A DNA stretch of 8,117 nucleotides from Clostridia bacterium (GCA_017397605.1 JAFQII010000078.1:1-8117), one strand, 5' to 3'. Counted from the first letter of the stretch, positions 1 to 6,382 are shown. The notes: generated by a model from the letters alone, not told the origin. Numbers and translations: made by a program.

Positions 1-1022
1 AAAACGGGCTGCATCGCGTTTTCGATGTCCGACAGCAATTCCGCAAGCGACGTCTCACGGAAATCGGGCGCACTGCCGTCTGCCGTCGCCAGCGTCAGCA
101 GTTTTTTGGACAGTGCCTGCATGCGTTTGGTTTCCTCGACGATCACGCCCGCGTATTCCATGCGCTCCTTGTCGGTCACGCTCCGCTTGATGCGAAGCAG
201 GTCTGCCATGCAAAGAATTGAGGTCAGCGGCGTTTTCATCTCGTGCGCCATGTTGTCGACAAAGCGTTTCCGGCTGTCCGCAACCTCCTGCAAAACCGCG
301 GTTTGCTGTTCGACCGCGTCCGCAAGCGCGTTGACGTTTCGGGAGAGCGATACAAATTCCGCACCGCCTTTTTCGGGCAGTCTGCGGTCGTACTCCCCGT
401 AAGTCATGCGCCCGAGCATGCCGTTGATCCGCCCGAGCGGACGCAAAAGCAACCAACAGCAAAGCAACAGCGCCACAGAAATCACCAAGGCAAACACCGC
501 CGAGAGCCAAAGCCCCCTTGCGGACTGCTCTCGGTACAAACGGTACGCCGCGCTGATGTCCGTCACGGTCAAAAGGATGTATTCGTTTCCCTCAAGGTGC
601 AACACCGAGCCCACGATCAAAAAGGTTTCCGACCCGCTGTCGGCGATATAGGTCAAACAGCCGTCAGTCTCCCGCAATGCGTCGATCATGTCCTGCGGAA
701 TACCGCCTGCCATATCGGTCAGCCACGTTCCGTCCGCACGCAAGACGCTTGCAAAGTCAAACACGCTTTGGTTTTGCAATTGCCGTACGACGAGCGTTTC
801 GGTCTCCTCGTCGGACAAAAACGGCAGGGACGCGTCCAGTTTTTGCAACACGACGCTTCCCTCAATGCCCATGGCAAGATAGCTGTGCAACGCCACGGCG
901 CTTTGCTCCTCGCGCTCGACGGACAGCGCAAAATACCGATGCAAAACCGCAAGCGCGGTAATGCCGCTTGCCGCCGTGACAAAGATCAGCGACAGCAAAA
1001 AAATCTTTTGCCAAAGCTTCAT
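1..1022 (-). CDS. Sensor histidine kinase with HAMP domain, C-terminus cut off by the window edge
   Basis: This is a membrane sensor kinase that should autophosphorylate on histidine and pass the phosphate to the response regulator encoded just upstream. The frame is open from the ATG at 1022-1020 to base 1, giving 340 visible residues. In order there is an N-terminal membrane helix (about residues 7-29), an extracytoplasmic region of about 135 residues (33-168) that I do not recognise, a second helix (about 170-192, including LLLCCWLLL), a HAMP linker beginning near RPLGRI, and the HisKA dimerisation helix with the H-box FVDNMAHEMKTPLTSI. The phospho-acceptor is His260, followed by the Glu typical of the family. 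The N, G1 and G2 boxes of the ATPase domain lie beyond the left edge. The start codon follows the regulator's stop with one base between them (TGATATG), so the two are probably translationally coupled. A weak GGAAA lies about 10 nt upstream. Family assignment is certain; the signal is unknown. Confidence 0.95.
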   Translation of the reverse strand, partial: MKLWQKIFLLSLIFVTAASGITALAVLHRYFALSVEREEQSAVALHSYLAMGIEGSVVLQKLDASLPFLSDEETETLVVRQLQNQSVFDFASVLRADGTWLTDMAGGIPQDMIDALRETDGCLTYIADSGSETFLIVGSVLHLEGNEYILLTVTDISAAYRLYREQSARGLWLSAVFALVISVALLLCCWLLLRPLGRINGMLGRMTYGEYDRRLPEKGGAEFVSLSRNVNALADAVEQQTAVLQEVADSRKRFVDNMAHEMKTPLTSILCMADLLRIKRSVTDKERMEYAGVIVEETKRMQALSKKLLTLATADGSAPDFRETSLAELLSDIENAMQPV

Positions 1023-1023
1023 A

Positions 1024-1680
1024 TCAACGCTTTTCCAATCGGTATCCCAGTTTGGGAATGGTCACCAACGCATCCGACAGATTCAGCTTTTTGCGCAGGG
1101 TGCGGATATGCATATCCACCGTACGGGTCTCCCCCGCAAAGCTGTAGCCCCAAACGTGGTTCAAAAGCTGTTCTCTGGTCACGGCAACGTCCACGTGCCG
1201 CATCAAAAAGACCAGCACGTCAAACTCCTTGAGCGTCAGCGGAACGACCTTGCCGTTCTGCGTGACCTCGTGTTTTTCGGTGTCGGCGCACAAATTTCCG
1301 TAGGTCAACACGCCCGTCAATTTGTGAAAACGGCGCAGCACCACCTCGATGCGCGCCAAAAGCTCCAATGCCTCAAACGGCTTGACGATATAATCCTCCG
1401 CGCCCAAGCGCAAGCCTGCAACCTTGTCCAGCACGTCCTGCTTGGCGGTCAAAAAGATCACGGGCGTGCCCATTCCGCGCAGTTTTTGCATCAACGAAAA
1501 ACCGTCCTCGCCGGGCAGCATCACATCCAACAGTACCAAGTCGTACCGTCCGCTTGCGACCTCTCGCAAAACGTCCGTGCCATCATGCAGGACCGTACAA
1601 TCGTAGCCCGTCATCGACAGCGTTGCGCGGATGGTCAGCGCGATGTGTTCGTCATCTTCAACGATCAGAATGCTTGCCAT
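1024..1680 (-). CDS. OmpR/PhoB-family response regulator
   Basis: This is the DNA-binding output partner of the adjacent kinase, 218 residues long, the usual size for the family. The receiver domain (about 1-118) begins ILIVEDDEH with the acidic pair Asp9/Asp10. It has the phospho-acceptor Asp52 in LLDVMLPGEDG, Thr78 in FLTAK, and Lys100 in YIVKPF. The C-terminal winged helix (about 125-218) carries LTLKEFDVLVFLM, the recognition-helix segment TVDMHIRTLRKKL and the closing hairpin LGYRLEKR. An in-frame ATG at 1770 would add 30 residues, but those overlap the DUF896 gene and do not look like a receiver start, so I chose 1680. That ATG sits one base after the DUF896 stop (TGATATG) and has no convincing Shine-Dalgarno sequence, which implies translation by coupling. 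The target genes are unknown; the nearby ABC operon is a candidate only by position. Confidence 0.96.
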   Translation of the reverse strand: MASILIVEDDEHIALTIRATLSMTGYDCTVLHDGTDVLREVASGRYDLVLLDVMLPGEDGFSLMQKLRGMGTPVIFLTAKQDVLDKVAGLRLGAEDYIVKPFEALELLARIEVVLRRFHKLTGVLTYGNLCADTEKHEVTQNGKVVPLTLKEFDVLVFLMRHVDVAVTREQLLNHVWGYSFAGETRTVDMHIRTLRKKLNLSDALVTIPKLGYRLEKR

Positions 1681-1681
1681 A

Positions 1682-1897
1682 TCAGTTCGGTTTTTTGGAC
1701 TTGAGCTTTTCGCGGGAGCCGTCGGGCTGTTGAATGTAGGTGTTGTCCAATATTCCGCGGAACGCCGCACGGAATGCCAATCGGTATTCCTCGCGCAACG
1801 CGTCGCGCTCTGCGGTTTCTTCGGGCGTCAGCCCTTCTTCTCTCGCTTTTTTTGCCAGCTCGTTGATACGGACGAGTCTTTCTTCCTGTGTTTTCAT
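1682..1897 (-). CDS. DUF896 (YnzC-like, UPF0291) small protein
   Basis: This 71-residue charged protein matches the DUF896 family as I remember it. The N-terminal half has the pattern RINELAKKAREEGLTPEE, a helical hairpin, followed by ERDALREEYRLAFRAAFRG and a short tail (IQQPDGSREKLKSKKPN). Family members are small cytoplasmic alpha-helical proteins of Firmicutes, found near SOS or cell-division genes in Bacillus, and have no established biochemical role. Here the gene sits second in the operon, between the 54-residue gene and the response regulator. The ATG at 1897 lies three bases after the upstream stop, and GGAG overlapping that stop acts as ribosome site. Family recognition is good; function is not inferred. 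Its placement at the head of a two-component operon may be coincidental co-transcription. Confidence 0.88.
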   Translation of the reverse strand: MKTQEERLVRINELAKKAREEGLTPEETAERDALREEYRLAFRAAFRGILDNTYIQQPDGSREKLKSKKPN

Positions 1898-1900
1898 ATA

Positions 1901-2065
1901 TCACTCCACGATTTCGTATGCAAAATTCTCACAGCGCAGTCTGGTGCCGACGTCCACGCCGTCGGGCAGCAAAAACAGTGCGATCATCACCTCGCCGCCG
2001 TTTTCCTCACGCAAATACGCGTATTCGCCCTCGATCGACGCAACGGTGTAAAACTTTTCTTCCAT
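1901..2065 (-). CDS. 54-residue DUF3006-like small protein
   Basis: This is a short gene starting with ATG at 2065-2063 and stopping with TGA at 1903-1901. It encodes 54 residues that open MEEKFYTVASIEGEYAYLR and close with LRCENFAYEIVE. A ribosome site AAGAGGAA lies 7 nt before the ATG, and the start is about 30 nt after the inferred transcription start. The layout (VxxIEGEYAYL, then ALFLLPDGVDVGTRL) resembles DUF3006-type mini-proteins, which are small beta-rich domains of unknown function; this is from memory and moderate at best. There is no signal peptide and no membrane helix. It is the first gene of the unit that continues with DUF896, the response regulator and the kinase. Good ribosome site, tight spacing to the next gene and a plausible protein composition argue that it is real. 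Confidence 0.8.
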   Translation of the reverse strand: MEEKFYTVASIEGEYAYLREENGGEVMIALFLLPDGVDVGTRLRCENFAYEIVE

Positions 2066-2100
2066 AACAAAATTCCTCTTACTTTTGCACGTGATAGTTC

Positions 2101-2129
2101 ATTATACCGCGCACATGTCAAAAAAGCAA
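2101..2129 (-). promoter_or_regulatory. Putative sigma-A promoter of the two-component operon
   Basis: A perfect TATAAT -10 box reads on the minus strand at 2106-2101. A weak -35 (TTGCTT, 2129-2124) lies 17 bp upstream. The predicted transcription start is near 2094, about 30 nt before the first start codon. A TTGACA at 2121-2116 is only 9 bp from the -10 and cannot serve as its -35. The weak -35 suggests that an activator may help at this promoter. Confidence 0.6.
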
Positions 2130-2135
2130 GAGGAA

Positions 2136-2147
2136 TTTGTAAACAAA
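2136..2147. repeat. 12-bp element TTTGTTTACAAA, copy 1
   Basis: On the minus strand this reads TTTGTTTACAAA, an inverted repeat with arms TTTGT and ACAAA around two bases. It starts 3 nt after the hairpin that ends the ABC operon, and 29 nt separate it from the -10 box of the two-component operon. An identical copy is at 6506-6517 in the equivalent position relative to another terminator and promoter. It may be a regulator site, an upstream promoter element, or only the T-rich tail of the terminators. Confidence 0.55.
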
Positions 2148-2174
2148 CGCAGAGGACGCAGGCTACTGTCCTCT
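2148..2174 (-). terminator. Probable intrinsic terminator of the GntR/ABC operon
   Basis: Eight bases after the TAA of the last operon gene, the minus strand has AGAGGAC, a 10-nt loop, then GTCCTCT (2174-2151): a perfect 7-bp stem. The following tract (GCGTTTGTTTAC) is T-rich but interrupted, so termination may be partial and some read-through into the two-component operon is possible. Confidence 0.6.
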
Positions 2175-2182
2175 TTTCTGCA

Positions 2183-3196
2183 TTACAGCACCACGATCAG
2201 TAACAGCACCGCAACGACCATCCATGCCGCCGAAACGGCGGTCAGCAGGTACCAATACTTGGGATAGCCGCGATAACGGGATTTTGCCATACAAATGCTG
2301 ACGATCAACAGCGGCAGGGGAACGAGGAAGCCGAGAAATCCCACACTCATCACAAAGACGATAGCCGCAGAAGTGCGGTCCATGCCCGATCTTGTTTCGT
2401 CATCCTCCCAAACCGATTCGACCACGTGTGTGTCCATCGCGGCGTTCAGCGTCGTAAGGCGCTCTGCCTGCGCTTCGTCCAAAACGACCGCCTCGACCGT
2501 TCCGCTGCGGTAGGAGAAATTGCCGTCCGCATCAAAATACTGGTTGCCCAGTGTCAGGTAATGGATGTAATAATACTCCGTATCCAGCTGATAAATACCG
2601 CCGTACGCACAGCCGTAAGCATCTGTTCCGTCATAGCCGTACAAATAGCACACCAGCGCGTTTTTGAGAGCGGTGACTTCCACGGTCTTTTTGTTTGTCC
2701 CCGCCGTGAGCGATTGTACAAAATCGTGCTCAATCGGTTCGGTTCTTTCGGTGTAATACGCGCTGTTGGAGCGCAGGCGGTAGGTCGCCGCATTGCCGTT
2801 ACAAAGTGCGTCCAGCGAAACTCTGCCCGCCTCGGTGACGTACAAGCCGTCCCAATAGCCCAGCTCCAGAATTTCGGGATTGTCGGAATACCCGTAGAGC
2901 GGCATTTCGCCTCCCGAAGGAACCCAGACCTCATTTTCAAAATAATAGCGTTTCTGCGCGTCATACAACAAATTCTGCGTCGGCTCATAGTAGACGTATT
3001 CCTTGCCCAAGCCGCGGATCGTGTCCGTCTCACTGTTGTAATACCAGTGGACATGCCCGCTGTCATCCCGATATGGATCGTTATCGGGATCAAGCTCGTC
3101 GCCTTCAAACGCGGCGAGCGCGCCGACCGTCAGCGCCGAAACCAGCAAGCTCACACAGAGAAACGCAAACAAAAGCCTTTGAACGTTCTTTTTCAT
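2183..3196 (-). CDS. Exported protein of unknown function with signal peptide and two C-terminal membrane helices
   Basis: I do not recognise this 337-residue protein. It has a classic export signal (MKKNVQRLLFAFLCVSLL, hydrophobic to about residue 28, possible cleavage in GALAA). An acidic, strikingly tyrosine-rich ectodomain follows (about 30-275; roughly 27 Tyr counted by eye, with clusters such as EYVYYEP and TEYYYIHY). Two helices then follow (about 277-304 and 315-337) joined by the basic loop KSRYRGYPKY, so the protein should be anchored with its bulk outside. I chose the ATG at 3196 over an in-frame ATG at 3220. AAAGGAGGGG stands 8 nt before 3196, whereas the earlier ATG would place charged residues ahead of the signal and lies inside the upstream gene's end. 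The ribosome site overlaps the stop of the permease gene, so it is the last member of the ABC operon. An accessory or sensing role for the transporter is inferred from position only. Confidence 0.88.
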   Translation of the reverse strand: MKKNVQRLLFAFLCVSLLVSALTVGALAAFEGDELDPDNDPYRDDSGHVHWYYNSETDTIRGLGKEYVYYEPTQNLLYDAQKRYYFENEVWVPSGGEMPLYGYSDNPEILELGYWDGLYVTEAGRVSLDALCNGNAATYRLRSNSAYYTERTEPIEHDFVQSLTAGTNKKTVEVTALKNALVCYLYGYDGTDAYGCAYGGIYQLDTEYYYIHYLTLGNQYFDADGNFSYRSGTVEAVVLDEAQAERLTTLNAAMDTHVVESVWEDDETRSGMDRTSAAIVFVMSVGFLGFLVPLPLLIVSICMAKSRYRGYPKYWYLLTAVSAAWMVVAVLLLIVVL

Positions 3197-3212
3197 AGCT
3201 GTTTCCCCTCCT

Positions 3213-4097
3213 TTATGCAAGGTTGAGCCTGCGCTCTACCAAGCCAAGTGCGATGAAATGCAACACCATCGCCAGCGCCGCAACCGCCAGAATGAACGCA
3301 AGCAGAATCAGCGAAGCCGCGGCGTTTTGCTCAGACACCGTGCATCCTCTCAACAATTCTGCCAAGCTCGAAACCAAAAATGCACTGCCGCAGCCAAATA
3401 CGATCTGATACAGCGTCGAGGTCGCCATGTTGACCGCATAATAGATGCCGATCGCCGCCAACAGCTTGTGCTTTTTGGCAATGACCGCACCGATCGTGAT
3501 ACAAAGCTGAATGAGCCCGATCGACATAGCGGAAGAACAAATCAACAGCAGGATGCCTTCCAATATGTACACAAGCATCCACGCGCCGACCGCATTCCAC
3601 GCCGCCGAAAGTGCATCTCCCAGCCCCTGCCAAACCACAAAGTTGAGCACATGCCCGTTTTCGGCAGGAGGCGCGAGCGTGATGGTAATCGAGAACGCAA
3701 CCACCAGCAGTAGCGCGTGCGCAACCGTCCACAGCAGGCTGTTGACCGTTTTGGACAGATACAGCGTTTTGCGGCTGACGGGGAGCGTAAAGGTCAGATA
3801 CCCCTCGTCCGTAAAGAAATTGCGGTAATAGCGCAAGTGCGTCATCACCGGCGTCACAAACGCCGACGAGAACACCGCCATCACACAGATGAACAAAAAG
3901 ATCATGCCAGCCATCATCACCAGAGAAAGAAAGATGTCTTCCGCCTGCCCGGGCGAGTTTTGCACGTTTTCAAAGTACAGGTAGACACCGCGGAACACCA
4001 GACTGCCGACCACCGAGATGCCCAGCACCGCCGCCGCGATCAGCCACCAGTAGCGCTTGATAGACGCCATGTCATATTTCAAAACTTTTTTCAACAA
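3213..4097 (-). CDS. ABC-2 type transporter permease, TTG start
   Basis: This is the membrane component of the ABC transporter whose ATPase is encoded two genes upstream. It has 294 residues and about six hydrophobic helices: near 18-38, 58-82, 116-140, 170-200, 205-235 and 258-285. The stretch YYRNFFTDEGYLTFTLPVSR between the second and third helices is typical, from memory, of clostridial ABC-2-like permeases found beside GntR/ATPase pairs. The start is decided by the ribosome site. GGAGG at 4110-4106 is 8 nt from TTG at 4097, while the only nearby ATG (4104) is out of frame and one base from the GGAGG. The TTG frame gives MLKKVLKYDMASIKRYWW, the usual N-terminus of such proteins. It begins 3 nt after the stop of the small membrane protein. 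The substrate cannot be deduced. Confidence 0.9.
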   Translation of the reverse strand: MLKKVLKYDMASIKRYWWLIAAAVLGISVVGSLVFRGVYLYFENVQNSPGQAEDIFLSLVMMAGMIFLFICVMAVFSSAFVTPVMTHLRYYRNFFTDEGYLTFTLPVSRKTLYLSKTVNSLLWTVAHALLLVVAFSITITLAPPAENGHVLNFVVWQGLGDALSAAWNAVGAWMLVYILEGILLLICSSAMSIGLIQLCITIGAVIAKKHKLLAAIGIYYAVNMATSTLYQIVFGCGSAFLVSSLAELLRGCTVSEQNAAASLILLAFILAVAALAMVLHFIALGLVERRLNLA

Positions 4098-4100
4098 TTT

Positions 4101-4373
4101 TCATTCCTCCCTTGCCGTTTTTGCCAAAACACCCACGATCGCCGTCACTGCCGATGCAATCAAGCAAAGCATACCGGACACCAACAGCCACACGATCGCA
4201 GAGGGTACGCGATGCGAAAGGAGCAACAGCATGGTCGGCAGGTCCGCTCCTCCGATGATCCCTGCGGCAGGTTGCGATTTTGCCAACGCCGGCAACGCAA
4301 TTGCAATCGAAACGGTCACTGCCAATCCCCCTACTGCCGCAAGCAGGATCGCCAGCTTTTTTGTCAGTTTCAT
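4101..4373 (-). CDS. 90-residue two-helix membrane protein, ABC operon
   Basis: This is a small hydrophobic protein of unknown function. It begins MKLTKKLAILLAAVGG and has one helix at about residues 6-29, an Ala/Gly/Pro-rich loop (about 30-55), and a second helix at about 58-84, ending in AKTAREE. Two Lys near the start and the acidic/basic tail suggest both ends are cytoplasmic. Of two in-frame ATGs (4379 and 4373) I chose 4373, because GGGGG at 4385-4381 is 7 nt from it but only 1 nt from 4379. Longer versions starting at 4466 would run inside the ATPase gene. It lies 13 nt after the ATPase stop and 3 nt before the permease start. It could be a transporter subunit that stabilises the permease, or a degenerate half-permease. 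No homologue is recognised. Confidence 0.8.
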   Translation of the reverse strand: MKLTKKLAILLAAVGGLAVTVSIAIALPALAKSQPAAGIIGGADLPTMLLLLSHRVPSAIVWLLVSGMLCLIASAVTAIVGVLAKTAREE

Positions 4374-4386
4374 ATCCATTCCCCCG

Positions 4387-5106
4387 TCAGCGCGCGTTGT
4401 AACGGAACGTCTCTTTAAACAACTCATCCAGCGATTTGCCGTGCTCGGCGCGCACCTCGTCCGCAACGCCCGACATCAGAATTTTGCCCGTGTAGCCCAT
4501 AAAGACAAATTCGTCCAGAATCGGCTCGATGTCGTGGATCAAGTGCGTCGTGATCAAAACCGTCGCATCGGGATTGTAGCTGCCGATGATCGTCTGCAAA
4601 ATGTAATCGCGCGCCGCAGGGTCCACGCCCGCGATCGGCTCGTCGAGCAAATACAGCTTGGCACGGCGTGCCATGACCATGATGAGCTGTACCTTTTCTT
4701 TCATGCCCTTGGACAGCGTTTTGAGCTTGGAAGTCAGCGCGATCTGCTGATCGGCAAGCATTTTTTCGGCAAGCCCGTCGTCAAAATCCGCATAAAACTC
4801 CTTGAAATACGCGATCAGCTCTTCCACGCGCATCCAACTGTTAAAATAGGTGCGTTCGGGCAGGTACGAAATGAGCGCGTTTGTCTTTTCGCTCGCGCGC
4901 TCGCCGCAGACGTAGATCTCGCCTGCATCGGGAACGAGCAAGCCGCTGACCAATTTCATCAGCGTGGACTTTCCGCACCCGTTGGGCCCCAAAAGCCCCA
5001 CGATCTTTCCGCTCGGGATCGAGCAGTTAAAGTCCTGCAAAACGGGCGCGCCGTTTTTGACATATTTTTTGTACAAATGTGTACAAGACAGTACCGGTGT
5101 GGTCAT
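4387..5106 (-). CDS. ABC transporter ATP-binding protein (YtrB-like)
   Basis: This is the cytoplasmic ATPase that powers the transporter, 239 residues long. Visible motifs are Walker A GPNGCGKST (residues 40-48), an ABC signature in the variant form LSKGM (131-135), Walker B LYLLDEP with Asp155 and catalytic Glu156, the D-loop AGVD, and the switch His188 in ITTH. At the Q-loop position the sequence is SYLPERTYF, with Glu in place of the usual Gln. Together with LSKGM, this is, as I recall, usual for ATPases of the YtrB type next to GntR regulators. Consensus AAAGGAGG lies 7 nt before ATG 5106. The gene follows the anchored protein by 17 nt. The subgroup and neighbours suggest export or envelope stress rather than nutrient import, since no binding-protein gene is seen. 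Confidence 0.96.
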   Translation of the reverse strand: MTTPVLSCTHLYKKYVKNGAPVLQDFNCSIPSGKIVGLLGPNGCGKSTLMKLVSGLLVPDAGEIYVCGERASEKTNALISYLPERTYFNSWMRVEELIAYFKEFYADFDDGLAEKMLADQQIALTSKLKTLSKGMKEKVQLIMVMARRAKLYLLDEPIAGVDPAARDYILQTIIGSYNPDATVLITTHLIHDIEPILDEFVFMGYTGKILMSGVADEVRAEHGKSLDELFKETFRYNAR

Positions 5107-5123
5107 GTTGTTTCCTCCTTTGA

Positions 5124-6020
5124 CTATCCAATCTGTTTGCCGTTGATTTGCTCCAGAAATGCGTCTATATTTTCTCCCAATCCAAGCAAGAACGACCCGT
5201 CGGACAGCACGACCATCTTAGCAGATGCAGTATAATCCATGCCTTCCGGCATCCAAAGCTCCATATACAGTTCATAAAGTGTATTCTTTACCGCTCCGAC
5301 CACAAGATCGTCTTCCCCTTCGTACGAAACAGGCGGCTTTGCCAAAGCGATACCCGCGCTCCGATCGGGCGAGACCAAAAAAGCATATTGCTCGTACAAT
5401 TCTTCTGTCAGATATTCAGAGCTGTAAAAGCTGTATTCCATATCCAATGCATCCTGACATACATGTTCATATGTCAATTCGTCCAGATACACGATATTTC
5501 TGCACCGAACCAACCGCGTCGCCTTGGGTGTCTGCAGTTGCAACGCTTCAAACAGTTCCCTTGGGAACGCGTCGCCGTTCGAAACAGGCATCAACACAAA
5601 ATCGTTGACGCGCAAGATCGGACAATCCATGGGAGAACGCGTCAGCGCATGTTCGTGCTCGGGGCTCAAATCAAAGTTCATACAGCACTCAAACACGCAT
5701 TTTGCATGCAAAACCGTGTCGCACCTAATCAGAAGCAAGTCTGCCTCTTCCTCTCGCCTGAGGGCATACACCGTTTCTCCCTGATGATCCATCGACTCAG
5801 CACGTTCGACCGAAAAGCCTGCGTTTTGCAGATTTTCTTTCACTTGATCAAATGTCAGATCGTTGTCATGCTCGGAATATGTGTAGATCCCCTCTCCGAG
5901 ATATTTCCATGAACGATACTCCATTACCACAAATACAACTGCGGCAACCACCAGAATCACAGCAAGCCCAATCAGCCATTTCAAATGCTTTTTTGCCCCA
6001 TGCGCAATCGATACCGTCAT
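5124..6020 (-). CDS. Membrane-anchored protein of unknown function, second gene of the GntR/ABC operon
   Basis: This 298-residue protein is not recognised. It has a short basic N-terminus (KKHLKW), one membrane helix (about 14-33) and a soluble domain of about 265 residues that should lie outside the cell. The domain is acidic and mixed alpha/beta in look. It contains seven Cys including FECC, and the segment DLTFDQVKENLQNAGFSVER, which reads like a small alpha/beta module. Its ATG overlaps the GntR stop (ATGA), with GGAGGAGG about 10 nt upstream, so its translation is tied to the repressor. By eye the gene is more AT-rich than its neighbours: 23 G/C in the 60 bases 5401-5460 against 35 in 4561-4620. 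It could be an extracytoplasmic sensor or an accessory subunit of the transporter; there is no direct evidence for either. Confidence 0.88.
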   Translation of the reverse strand: MTVSIAHGAKKHLKWLIGLAVILVVAAVVFVVMEYRSWKYLGEGIYTYSEHDNDLTFDQVKENLQNAGFSVERAESMDHQGETVYALRREEEADLLLIRCDTVLHAKCVFECCMNFDLSPEHEHALTRSPMDCPILRVNDFVLMPVSNGDAFPRELFEALQLQTPKATRLVRCRNIVYLDELTYEHVCQDALDMEYSFYSSEYLTEELYEQYAFLVSPDRSAGIALAKPPVSYEGEDDLVVGAVKNTLYELYMELWMPEGMDYTASAKMVVLSDGSFLLGLGENIDAFLEQINGKQIG

Positions 6021-6382
6021 TCCTTGCTTTCCTCCTCCTTGATATACCCGATCAGTTCCTCGGTGGTGATGCCCAGTGCGGCCGCCTCGGCAAGCCAGCC
6101 GCGCACCGCCTCACGGCGCACACGCTCCCTCGCGTTTTGCAATACCGTTTCGTCCGAGGTCACAAAACGCCCGACCGTTCCGCGTGAGAACAAAATCCCC
6201 TCGTCCTCCAGATACGCAAGCGCCTTTTGCACCGTGTTGGGGTTGACGCCCGCGTCGTACGCAAGCTGACGCACGGTGGGGAGCTGTTCCCCCGATGCGT
6301 ACGTTCCGCCGAGAATCTCATTTCGCAGACGGTTTGCGATCTGCAAAAAAACCGCCTCTCTGTTGTTAAACTGCCATGACAT
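6017..6382 (-). CDS. GntR-family transcriptional regulator, YtrA subfamily
   Basis: This is a probable ligand-responsive repressor of its own operon. It has 121 residues, the short length typical of the YtrA subgroup, which has a winged helix and only a small C-terminal dimerisation arm. The DNA-binding domain covers about residues 10-75: FLQIANRLRNEIL, then SGEQLPTVRQLAYDAGVNPN, then TVQKALAYLEDEGIL, then the wing SRGTVGRFV. The C-terminal helices end in TTEELIGYIKEEESKE. Start 6382 (MSWQFNNREAVFLQI) is chosen over the in-frame ATG at 6478 because AAAGGAG stands 8 nt before it and 6478 lies upstream of the inferred transcription start. It heads the operon, its stop overlaps the next start, and a perfect palindrome covers its promoter start region, all as expected for autoregulation. 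Confidence 0.95.
   Translation of the reverse strand: MSWQFNNREAVFLQIANRLRNEILGGTYASGEQLPTVRQLAYDAGVNPNTVQKALAYLEDEGILFSRGTVGRFVTSDETVLQNARERVRREAVRGWLAEAAALGITTEELIGYIKEEESKE

Noticed and set aside
55..510. Minus-strand open frame of 151 codons over the kinase
   Set aside because: It is out of frame with the kinase, whose H-box, HAMP linker and helices read through continuously in another frame.
243..1232. Long plus-strand open frame of 329 codons
   Set aside because: It lies opposite the histidine kinase and response regulator. Its protein is low in complexity, rich in Arg/Gln/His, and has no ribosome site or recognisable domain.
2089..2094. CACGTG palindrome just after the two-component promoter
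   Set aside because: A six-base palindrome is expected by chance several times in a window this size, and its arms do not extend.
2116..2121. TTGACA upstream of TATAAT as a consensus promoter
   Set aside because: Only 9 bp separate the two boxes, far below the 16-18 bp needed, so this hexamer cannot be the -35 for that -10.
4057..5235. Plus-strand open frame of 392 codons
   Set aside because: It is antisense to the ATPase and small membrane protein, whose motifs are unambiguous. It arises from their GC-rich codon use.
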